16,130 bases of DNA from JBOHHR01 sp050740975 (GTDB lineage: Bacteria > Pseudomonadota > Gammaproteobacteria > JBOHHR01), in assembly GCA_050740975.1 (NCBI GenBank), contig JBOIEE010000178.1, positions 1-16,130 on the forward strand, given 5' to 3'. Both the position numbers and the translations under genes were made by a program. The notes beneath the pieces are model-generated. The model had not been told where the DNA came from and searched no databases. It saw only the letters and a list, made by a program, of their open reading frames with translations. Every line of letters begins with the position of its first letter. Position 1 is the first letter of the stretch. Positions 7,058-12,285 of the stretch are shown here, piece after piece.

Positions 7058-7870
7058 TCAGGCATGAGTGTCGGGTGTCGGGTCCTTAAGGAGGAAGAGG
7101 CGAGTGGGTTTTGGTTGCCCGGCTAAGGATTTTTCCTGGTGCTTCCACTCGGCAAGGCGGCGTTTACATAACAACACGCATAGCTTTTCTGCCTCGTTCG
7201 CATTCCGTGTGATCCCCGCTCTCAGCATGTCCCTCGGCCTTATTCCCTCGGGGTGCCTCGCCATCCACTGGATCGCCCGCCGTAGCAAAGCCTCTTGGGG
7301 TGACTCGCTGAAAAAGGCGTATACCTTCTTCGCCATCGGCCTGAAATATTCACCCAGCTCCCGAGCTGCCCGCATCGACTCCTGTTGCAGCTCGAACGGA
7401 TCGGCCTTGTCAACCGCCACCAATAAACAGTGGTGAACCAGGGCAAAGCGTGCGATGTAGATCCGAAGCTTCGACCACGGGCACGCGGCATCGAGGGTCG
7501 CCAGGTCATCGTCCGACGGCGCTTCGCCACGCCTTAGCTGCTCTGCCCCGATGGCCACAATGATGAGTTGGTGCCTCATGGCGCAAATCAAATCTCGGGT
7601 GCTGATCGGCGGCTTGCGTCTTGCGGTGTGTGGCTGGGTGTAGTCACCGGGCCTGTCCGGGAACAGATCCGACAGATTAAGCCCCACGGCGGCGACGATA
7701 TCCGAGACGCTGCACCCACCAAAACACTTGAGCAAAATGGTCCCGTCATCGCATTTGCGAACGGATAGGGAAGGTTCGCGATCATCGTGCGCAGGACAAC
7801 ACGCCATCCAGCTTCCCCGGCTCCGAGCTTTGAGTTTGTCCAAACGGGTCAGGACGTCATCTGCGTTCAT
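7058..7870 (-). CDS. CHC2-type zinc-finger primase-like replication protein
   Basis: 270 residues from the ATG at 7870 (MNADDVLTRLDKLKARSRGS); a GTG at 7894 is possible but lacks a ribosome binding site. The N-terminal 70 residues are the zinc-binding domain of phage/plasmid primases: CCPAHDDREPSLSV, then LLKCFGGCSVSDIVAAVGL, giving a Cys-His and a Cys-Cys ligand pair. The middle has no TOPRIM or helicase motif I can see. The C-terminal 80 residues look like a winged helix (ALLRRAIQWMARHPEGIRPR, then AGITRNANEAEKLCVLL), suitable for origin binding. Probably it starts replication of the element with host enzymes. Its 3' end forms one arm of the repeat block at 6803-7091, which ties protein and possible origin together. 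Confidence 0.8.
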   Translation of the reverse strand: MNADDVLTRLDKLKARSRGSWMACCPAHDDREPSLSVRKCDDGTILLKCFGGCSVSDIVAAVGLNLSDLFPDRPGDYTQPHTARRKPPISTRDLICAMRHQLIIVAIGAEQLRRGEAPSDDDLATLDAACPWSKLRIYIARFALVHHCLLVAVDKADPFELQQESMRAARELGEYFRPMAKKVYAFFSESPQEALLRRAIQWMARHPEGIRPRDMLRAGITRNANEAEKLCVLLCKRRLAEWKHQEKSLAGQPKPTRLFLLKDPTPDTHA

Positions 7871-8120
7871 GGGGTTGGGCGAACCTCTCGCCACGACGAG
7901 CGGACACCGCCAGCTTGAAAATCAGCCTATGAAGTCGTTTATTTGACTGGATAGCATCTGCCAGCCGCAGCCGCAGCGCGGCGCAGTGTGGGCAGGGGGC
8001 TGGCTTAGCGCCGGATGTCTGGGCTACACTCTGCATTGGGCGGGCTGGCAACCTCGTCCTTCGTAAGATAAGTCTTGCGGCGGCTTCTAGACTGAGGTCG
8101 CCGCAGCCCCATCCACTCAC
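7857..8120 (-). CDS. Small hypothetical protein with Cys pair, between regulator and primase
   Basis: 87 residues from a GTG (8120), with AGGG of the preceding gene's TGAGGG end serving as ribosome binding site. It begins 12 nt after the regulator's stop and overlaps the primase start by 14 nt, so it fills the gap exactly as expected in an operon. There is one PCPHC motif at residues 42-46, followed by a basic helix (ALRLRLADAIQSNKRLHRLI). Only two Cys residues in that motif means any metal site would need a dimer. An alternative start is the internal ATG at Met29, giving 59 residues. Not recognised. Confidence 0.5.
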   Translation of the reverse strand: MSGWGCGDLSLEAAARLILRRTRLPARPMQSVAQTSGAKPAPCPHCAALRLRLADAIQSNKRLHRLIFKLAVSARRGERFAQPHERR

Positions 8121-8132
8121 TTCCGGGCGCCC

Positions 8133-8384
8133 TCATTCGGTTTCGGTCCTCTTCCTTCGGTTGCCGCTCGTGGCGAGCACGCGCGATCCTCGTAACCACT
8201 GGTCTACATCCTTTCGGTAGTAGAAGATTCTCCCCACCTTTACGAACGGCGGTCCCTCGCCCTTCGTTCTCATTATTGCCATAGTTTTCTCGGTCAACCC
8301 GACGTAAAGCGAGGCGTTGCGTGTGTCCATCCTGCCGTCAGGGAGGATATGAACGCTCGGGGAGCTTGTGACTACTGCCGCCAT
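8133..8384 (-). CDS. AlpA/excisionase-like helix-turn-helix regulator
   Basis: 83 residues, of which about 20-65 are a winged helix-turn-helix of the HTH_17/AlpA type: MDTRNASLYVGLTEKTMAIM, then GEGPPFVKVGRIFYYRKDVD followed by QWL. The pattern GPPF-KVGR-xxYRKxDVxxWL is diagnostic for this small-regulator family, which acts as excisionase/activator in P4-like and PICI satellites. The C-terminal tail is basic (GNRRKRTETE). The start at 8384 has GAGGGCG upstream; an in-frame ATG at codon 19 would leave just the domain. It is the first gene of the leftward operon and sits against a divergent promoter region holding an 8-bp inverted repeat, which is a likely operator. Confidence 0.8.
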   Translation of the reverse strand: MAAVVTSSPSVHILPDGRMDTRNASLYVGLTEKTMAIMRTKGEGPPFVKVGRIFYYRKDVDQWLRGSRVLATSGNRRKRTETE

Positions 8385-8411
8385 GGGATCGCCCTCTAAT
8401 GTGTAAGTTAA

Positions 8412-8448
8412 TGCAATACGAGCATAAGACAGAAATGAAGGTATTGCA
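8412..8448. promoter_or_regulatory. Inverted-repeat operator in divergent promoter region
   Basis: TGCAATAC (8412-8419) and GTATTGCA (8441-8448) are perfect 8-bp arms with a 21-bp spacer. The left arm lies near the expected transcription start of the leftward operon; the right arm overlaps the -35 element of both promoters. A regulator bound here could control both directions. Confidence 0.5.
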
Positions 8449-8449
8449 A
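8421..8449 (-). promoter_or_regulatory. Leftward promoter for regulator-primase operon
   Basis: On the minus strand TTGCAA (8449-8444), then 17 bp, then TATGCT (8426-8421). The -35 hexamer is a palindrome and is shared with the rightward promoter. Confidence 0.5.
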
Positions 8450-8471
8450 ACGCATTCTAGGCGTGTAGAAT
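8444..8471 (+). promoter_or_regulatory. Rightward promoter for RHH-integrase operon
   Basis: TTGCAA (8444-8449), then 16 bp, then TAGAAT (8466-8471). The -10 is part of a set of TAGAA repeats. Confidence 0.5.
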
Positions 8472-8490
8472 AAAATAGAATTTCCTAGAA
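8455..8490 (+). promoter_or_regulatory. TAGAA repeats spaced 10 bp, likely RHH operator
   Basis: TAGAA occurs at 8466, 8476 and 8486, exactly one helical turn apart, and its complement TTCTA at 8455. The outer pair extends to TTCTAGG (8455-8461) and CCTAGAA (8484-8490). Phase-aligned short half-sites over a promoter are typical of ribbon-helix-helix repressors, and the next gene looks like one, so autoregulation is plausible. Confidence 0.5.
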
Positions 8491-8511
8491 AAGAGTGGAG
8501 TGGACACGCCC

Positions 8512-9069
8512 ATGACCGAAAGAAAAGCAAGCAAGTTACAGCGCTCGGAAATTGTCACCATGCGGCTCGATCCGTCGCTGCGATGGGCGGTCGAATTGGC
8601 TGCCCGCAAGCAGCGGCGAACGGTATCCGGCTTCTTGGAATGGGCCGCCGCCCTCGCGCTCCATGAGGTCGAAATCGAAGAGAAGCTCAGCGCGAAGACC
8701 GCTAGTGATAAGACGTTCGACGCTTTGGAACCCGACCGCCTGATGCGGCTCGCGCTCCGCTTCCCCGAACTGCTGAACCACGATGAACAAGTGATCTTCA
8801 AGTTCGTGAAGGAAATGCCAGCGTTCTGGCGTGAAGCCAATGGGCGTGCGGGGTTGAATTTGACACTCGTTCGCGCATGTTGGGAACTCCTTCAGAGGGT
8901 CCCAGATGAACAGGCTCCAACACCAGCCGAGATAGCGGCGATCCGCCGTCAAGTAGAAAAGCAAGGAAGCGCTGTTGTCCTTGCCGTCAACCCAGACGAT
9001 TCGTTTAGCGTGCTTGTGATTGACCGAAACGTACGTTCCTTTACCGCTAAAGGTGAACACCATGCTTAA
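8512..9069 (+). CDS. Ribbon-helix-helix-like DNA-binding protein upstream of integrase
   Basis: 185 residues from the ATG at 8512, with GGAG 11 nt upstream; a GTG at 8500 in frame would add four residues. Residues 10-50 (RSEIVTMRLDPSLRWAVELA, then ARKQRRTVSGFLEWAAALAL) look like a ribbon-helix-helix: a short strand with alternating residues (IVTMRL) then two helices. The remainder is helical and acidic, with a C-terminal segment reading AVVLAVNPDDSFSVLVI. The last 8 bases overlap the integrase start, so both are made together. The likely role is repressor of its own operon and of integration. The RHH call rests on pattern only. Confidence 0.65.
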   Translation: MTERKASKLQRSEIVTMRLDPSLRWAVELAARKQRRTVSGFLEWAAALALHEVEIEEKLSAKTASDKTFDALEPDRLMRLALRFPELLNHDEQVIFKFVKEMPAFWREANGRAGLNLTLVRACWELLQRVPDEQAPTPAEIAAIRRQVEKQGSAVVLAVNPDDSFSVLVIDRNVRSFTAKGEHHA

Positions 9070-10223
9070 GTTCACCCGCCTCACCCGTCTTGCCTGCCGT
9101 AATCTCGCGCCCGGCGAGAAGCTCAGCGAGCACGGGATCATCTTCGAGCGGCTTGTCATTCGCCTCGTCACTGAGGATGGGCAAGAGCGCCTTGTCCCTG
9201 GTGACGGCCGTTACTCAGTAAACATTATGGTGGATGGAGTCCGAATACATCGGGCTATCGGCACGGAGTCCGATGGGGTAACCCGCCAGCAAGCGGAGGA
9301 TTTCATCGAGCGGGCCCGCACCGACGCGCGGCACGGCCGGTTGAACCTCCCGAAGCGGCGCAAGGTGGTGCTAGGGTTCGCCCAGGCGGCTCGGGATTAT
9401 CTCGATAGGCTTGAAGAGGAAGGGGGCCGAAATATGCTCAAGAAGCGCCAGGAATTGCGGGATCACTTGATCCCCTTCTTCGGGGATAAACCTCTGAGCA
9501 AGATAACTGCCCTCGATACAGAACGTTACAAGCGAACGCGTGTCAGTGCAAAACCAAGCACTCTAAACCGCGAGCTGGCGGTGCTCTCCCACGTGTTCAC
9601 TAAGGCGATTGATTGGGGATGGATCGACCGCAGGCCGCCCATTAAGCGCCTAAAAGAAGGCCAAGGCCGCATTACTTACCTGCTCGCGGATCAGGCCGCA
9701 CGGCTGGTGGAAACCGCCAAGCACGATCAATGCTGGCAAGTGTATTTATTCATCGTGATTGCCCTCGAAACGTCGATGCGCCGCACGGAAATCCTGTCCA
9801 TCCGCCTTGAACACATCGATCTTGATAAGCGGGTCATCTACATCCCGCAGGCTAAGGCCGGGGCCAGGGAACAGCCGATGACTAAGGACCTTGCGGAATT
9901 TCTTAAAGCTTACGTTGACGCCGCGACTTCGGGCCAGGCGTGGTTATTCCCGGCTAGCAGCGCAGCCGGCCACGATGAACATCGAGAAGCCATTTCGCCG
10001 GGTCGTTGCCGTAGCGGGTCTAGACCCCAAGGAAGTGGTGCGGCATACGCCGCGCCACACCGCGATCACTCACCTGGTCCAAGCCGGGATCGACCTCCCC
10101 ACGGTGCAGCGCATCTCGGGTCACAAAACTCTTCAAATGGTGGTCCGCTACAGCCATCAGAGCGGCGCGCACATCCAAACGGCGATGGATAAGCTCAGTC
10201 AACGATACCGTTCGGGAAAGTGA
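9062..10223 (+). pseudogene. int: Tyrosine integrase, frameshifted
   Basis: A phage-type tyrosine recombinase that would insert the element at tRNA-Asn. The start at 9062 has AAAGGTG upstream and overlaps the preceding gene. An N-terminal arm-binding region precedes the core-binding domain (KVVLGFAQAARDYLDRLEEE to RLKEGQGRITYL). The catalytic domain has its first Arg in ALETSMRRTEILSIRL and a Lys in PQAKAGAREQ. At about 9970 the frame breaks. The next frame continues MNIEKPFRRVVAVAGLDPKE, then RHTPRHTAITHL (second His-Arg), ISGHKTLQMVVRYSHQ (His and the Tyr nucleophile) and ends DKLSQRYRSGK. Restoring two bases (AC) after GGCCAC joins the halves as GHTMNIEKPF. Relatives have HTLRH, so HTPRH is a second oddity. 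It could be a sequencing error. Confidence 0.85.
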
Positions 10224-10249
10224 AAGTTTTCACTCGCACGATTACACAG
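10196..10249 (+). repeat. Integrase-tail repeat, copy 1
   Basis: Begins CAGTCAACGATACCG and ends GCACGATTACACAG; it contains the last integrase codons. Copy 2 at 10749-10801 has the same ends with a diverged middle. Within copy 1 a 7-bp palindrome AGTGAAA/TTTCACT (10219-10234) spans the stop codon. Confidence 0.7.
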
Positions 10250-10277
10250 CGTCATGCGCCACCTGACCAACCTAAGC

Positions 10278-10466
10278 TCAAGGATCAATCTTTCCATCGA
10301 AGAAAAGTTGGCCTATACCAGCGATGAACTGCAGAAACAAACCAGCCCCCCAGAATACTACGCCGCCGGCCTGATTCACTAACCCAACAGCAATTCCAAA
10401 AAAAATAAGAACCCAGCCTATTTTGGCCACGTTTCTAGCTTCGAATTCGAGAGAATTACTTGCCAT
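10278..10466 (-). CDS. Small two-helix membrane protein (second of pair)
   Basis: 62 residues from the ATG at 10466, which lies inside the end of the upstream gene (11-nt overlap, ATGGCAAGTAA). A polar N-terminus (MASNSLEFEARNVAK) is followed by two hydrophobic segments, about residues 14-31 (GWVLIFFGIAVGLV) and 34-56 (GGVVFWGAGLFLQFIAGIGQ), with a short acidic tail FFDGKIDP. The frame is open further upstream, but the overlapping start fits best. No family recognised. With its partner it forms a two-gene cassette between integrase and tRNA, opposite in direction to the integrase. Such places often hold lysogenic-conversion, toxin or anti-phage genes. Confidence 0.6.
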   Translation of the reverse strand: MASNSLEFEARNVAKIGWVLIFFGIAVGLVNQAGGVVFWGAGLFLQFIAGIGQLFFDGKIDP

Positions 10467-10650
10467 TCCAGAAATACTCCGCTTGCGCAATCGCCCCCAA
10501 CGCTGCACACACAAAGCCTCCCAAACAAGCTGGCAATAAAGGAATACCTAATACGGTATGTGCTCCAGCGCCGGCCAATGCCCCCAAACCACCCACTCCC
10601 ACTATCAATAACAGGGCCCTAAAAGGGTTAAACTTATTATTATTAGGCAC
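10456..10650 (-). CDS. Small Gly/Ala-rich two-helix membrane protein (first of pair)
   Basis: 64 residues from a GTG at 10650 with GAGGGG upstream. The N-terminus MPNNNKFNPF is polar; residues 11-30 (RALLLIVGVGGLGALAGAGA) and 36-56 (IPLLPACLGGFVCAALGAIA) are hydrophobic and rich in small residues with GxxxG-like spacing, which suits tight helix packing. It ends EYFWNGK. It is cotranscribed with, and overlaps, the next small membrane gene. A pore-forming, holin-like or immunity role is possible, but nothing in the sequence decides it. The region is more AT-rich than the integrase, which fits separate acquisition. Confidence 0.6.
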   Translation of the reverse strand: MPNNNKFNPFRALLLIVGVGGLGALAGAGAHTVLGIPLLPACLGGFVCAALGAIAQAEYFWNGK

Positions 10651-10685
10651 GTAACATGCCCCTCTTCCCCGGCCTTGCCTGAAAA

Positions 10686-10691
10686 ATTATA
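10686..10691 (-). promoter_or_regulatory. Consensus -10 box for membrane-protein pair
   Basis: A perfect TATAAT on the minus strand, 35 nt before the GTG start. No good -35 at 16-18 bp (TAGAAC at 17), so it may need an activator or be weak. Confidence 0.4.
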
Positions 10692-10748
10692 TCCCTTCTT
10701 AAGCTCGCGTTCTATGAACGGCGTTTCACAAGCCACCAAGCGGCCAGC

Positions 10749-10801
10749 CAGTCAACGATACCGCCCGCTCAAGGGAGAATTTCACGTGCACGATTACACA
10801 G
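10749..10801 (+). repeat. Integrase-tail repeat, copy 2
   Basis: Matches 10196-10249 at both ends. Translated in the matching frame, it reads SQRYRPLKGEFHVHDYT, versus SQRYRSGK at the integrase end, so it looks like the 3' tail of a related integrase rather than a fresh copy. It carries the right-hand arm-like repeat. Confidence 0.65.
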
Positions 10802-10812
10802 GAATTACACAG
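10786..10812 (+). repeat. Putative integrase arm site, right copy
   Basis: Direct-orientation match to 1891-1917 (GTGCACG, TTACAC and GAATTACACA blocks at identical spacing). It lies about 50 bp inside attR. A partial third copy (GCACGATTACACAG) is at 10236-10249. Confidence 0.5.
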
Positions 10813-10860
10813 ACTGGGTTTCTCTAGTGGTGGGAATATCATATAAGTTATTGTTTTTAT

Positions 10861-10905
10861 TGGCTCCCCGGGACGGGCTCGAACCGCCGACCTAGTGATT
10901 AACAG
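10861..10905. repeat. attR: 45-bp direct repeat within tRNA-Asn
   Basis: The right copy of the element boundary, forming the 3' part of the intact tRNA gene. On the tRNA strand the shared part starts at CTGTTAA, the anticodon loop, and runs through the variable and T arms to CCA. Confidence 0.92.
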
Positions 10906-10936
10906 TCACCCGCTCTACCGACTGAGCTACCGGGGA
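10861..10936 (-). tRNA. tRNA-Asn (anticodon GTT)
   Basis: 76 nt including an encoded CCA. The acceptor stem pairs TCCCCGG with CCGGGGA, followed by discriminator G. The D arm is AGCTCAGTCGGTAGAGC. The anticodon loop is CTGTTAA with GTT, so it reads Asn codons AAC/AAU. The T arm contains GGTTCGAGCCC. All four arms pair. The 3' part was supplied by the inserted element, which restores a whole gene. Confidence 0.96.
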
Positions 10937-10947
10937 ACGCCGGGCAA

Positions 10948-10976
10948 ATGGTAGCGACCGCTAGGGTTCAGGTCAA
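10948..10976 (-). promoter_or_regulatory. Promoter of tRNA-Asn
   Basis: TTGACC (10976-10971), 17 bp, TACCAT (10953-10948) on the minus strand, ending 11 bp before the tRNA. The discriminator after the -10 is GC-rich (GCCCGGCG), as is common for stringently controlled stable-RNA promoters. It lies just past the aspC stop. Confidence 0.55.
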
Positions 10977-10994
10977 CGCCGCTGCCAACCGATG

Positions 10995-12182
10995 TTATCG
11001 AGAGAGCGCTTGCGCTAAGCGATCCATAGCCCGCTCCAGGGTTTCCATGCCGGTCGCAAACGACAGGCGCAAGTGGCCCTCTGCGCCAAAGGCCGATCCG
11101 GGGACTAAAGCCAGCTTGGCTCTATCCAGGATAAGCTCCGCTAACTCGATATCGCTATGGACGTTATCTAGCCTGGCTATAGCCCCCCGCATGTCCGGAA
11201 AAGCGTAAAAAGTACCGGCGCAAGGCAGGCATTTAACGCCGGGAAGCTGTTGCAGGCGCGCCAGTACGTAGTCATGACGGGCGCGAAAGATTCGGCAATG
11301 CTCACGCACCAAATCCTGCGGTCCTTCTAAGGCGGCCTGGGCGGCTTTCTGCGCAATGGAGACGGGATTGGACGTGCTTTGCGACTGCAGAGTCGCCATC
11401 GCCTCAATCAGCTTCAGCGGACCCGCCGCGTAGCCAATCCGCCAGCCCGTCATCGCGTAGGCTTTGGATACGCCATTGAGCACCACGGTGCGGGGCGCGA
11501 GCTCCGGACAGGGACCCAGGATGTTGACAAATGGCTCCTTCCCCCAATAAATGTGCTCATAGATATCATCTGAGGCGATCAGGACCTGCGGGTGTTCCCC
11601 CAGCACCTGGCCCAATTGGCGCAGCTCTTCGCGGGTATAGGCCCCACCTGTTGGGTTGCACGGGCTGTTTATGACCAGCAATCGGGTCTTGGGGGTGATG
11701 GCAGCGGCGAGCCGCTCTGGCGTGAGCTTGAACTGATCGGCCATGCTGGTCTCGATCACCACCGGATTGGCCTCTGCCAGAAGGACCATATCCGGATAAG
11801 AGACCCAGTAAGGCGCAGGGATGAGCACCTCATCGCCCGGGTTAAGCAGGGCTTGCGTCAGATTGTAAAAACTGTGCTTGCACCCCACGGAAACCAATAC
11901 TTGCTGCGGCGAATATTCCAACCCATTGTCGCGCTTAAACTTATCAACGATCGCCTCTTTCAGCGATGGGATCCCTTCCACCGCCGTGTATTTGGTAAAG
12001 CCCTCGCGCATCGCCTTTGCCGCCGCTTCCTTGATATGTTCCGGTGTATCGAAATCTGGCTCGCCGGCAGCCAGGCTGATCACGTCTTCGCCGGCCGCCC
12101 GCATCGCGGCCGCCCTAGCGGATACAGTGAGCGTCGGAGATGGCTTGATGCGCGACGCCCGTTGCGAAATGACTAGGTCCAA
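10995..12182 (-). CDS. aspC: PLP-dependent aspartate aminotransferase (class I)
   Basis: Transfers the amino group between aspartate and 2-oxoglutarate in the cytoplasm, linking amino-acid synthesis to the TCA cycle. It has the features of the I-gamma type: SQRASRIKPSPTLTVSARAA at the start, SLAAGEPDFDTP, YTAVEGIPSLKEAI, SPCNPTGGAYT with the substrate Asn, ASDDIYEHIY with the PLP-contacting Asp and Tyr, and GVSKAYAMTGWRIGY with the Schiff-base Lys (residue 240 from this start). LRLSFATG near the end carries the carboxylate-binding Arg. I chose the TTG at 12182 because GGAGGGGG stands six bases before it and family alignment begins there (LDLVISQRAS); a TTG at 12206 would add eight residues. 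That gives 395 residues, normal for the family. Related enzymes using other substrates cannot be ruled out. Confidence 0.9.
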   Translation of the reverse strand: MDLVISQRASRIKPSPTLTVSARAAAMRAAGEDVISLAAGEPDFDTPEHIKEAAAKAMREGFTKYTAVEGIPSLKEAIVDKFKRDNGLEYSPQQVLVSVGCKHSFYNLTQALLNPGDEVLIPAPYWVSYPDMVLLAEANPVVIETSMADQFKLTPERLAAAITPKTRLLVINSPCNPTGGAYTREELRQLGQVLGEHPQVLIASDDIYEHIYWGKEPFVNILGPCPELAPRTVVLNGVSKAYAMTGWRIGYAAGPLKLIEAMATLQSQSTSNPVSIAQKAAQAALEGPQDLVREHCRIFRARHDYVLARLQQLPGVKCLPCAGTFYAFPDMRGAIARLDNVHSDIELAELILDRAKLALVPGSAFGAEGHLRLSFATGMETLERAMDRLAQALSR

Positions 12183-12285
12183 AGTAACCCCCTCCGCACT
12201 GCACAAAAAGCGCTGTACTATACTCGATGTTTCCGTTGGACTGAATCCCCTGGAGCAGGTCCTAGCAGGTATTTGTTCCAGGCCA

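Larger units (their letters stand above)
6803..7091. repeat. Nested inverted-repeat block, candidate replication origin
   Basis: The outer pair is ACCCGACACCCGACACT (6812-6828) and its exact complement (7067-7083), each flanked by CCTTAAGG (6803-6810; 7084-7091). Inside lie three hairpins built on the same core. GTGTCG occurs four times (6932, 7011, 7068, 7075) and its complement CGACAC four times (6815, 6822, 6959, 7027). A 23-bp direct repeat with one mismatch (6843-6865; 6912-6934; TGCTCGTTATAGGGTG at its end) precedes two hairpins. A pyrimidine tract (6785-6805) adjoins. The right arm overlaps the primase C-terminal codons. Iterons next to a primase gene are the usual form of satellite and plasmid origins; the role here is inference. 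Confidence 0.6.
1724..10905. mobile_element. tRNA-Asn integrative element, capsid-encoding satellite-like
   Basis: The element is bounded by the 45-bp tRNA-derived repeats. The integrase lies at the tRNA end. Gene order from the right: two small membrane proteins, integrase, ribbon-helix-helix-like gene, divergent HTH regulator, small Cys protein, primase, repeat-rich noncoding block, four-gene block ending in prohead protease-capsid fusion, terminator-like hairpin, degraded ParB/methyltransferase-like pieces. Integrase, AlpA-like regulator and primase followed by packaging genes is the plan of phage satellites of the PICI and cf-PICI kinds. The unit is about 9.1 kb, and terminase, portal, adaptor and tail genes are not visible. 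The broken integrase and scrambled left end suggest it is stuck in the chromosome. Confidence 0.85.

Noticed and set aside
6803..7091. CRISPR array
   Set aside because: The repeats are short, in both orientations and nested as hairpins; there are no equal-length spacers and no cas genes.
9962..9990. Programmed +1 frameshift in the integrase
   Set aside because: I see no slippery codon, stop codon or stimulatory structure at the junction, and a 2-bp loss in a CA repeat explains the break more simply.
10780..10792. parS-like half site (TTTCACGTG) in the second integrase-tail repeat
   Set aside because: Only one half of the canonical parS palindrome is present, the other half reads GCACGA, and the site lies in integrase-derived sequence with a non-matching counterpart in copy 1.
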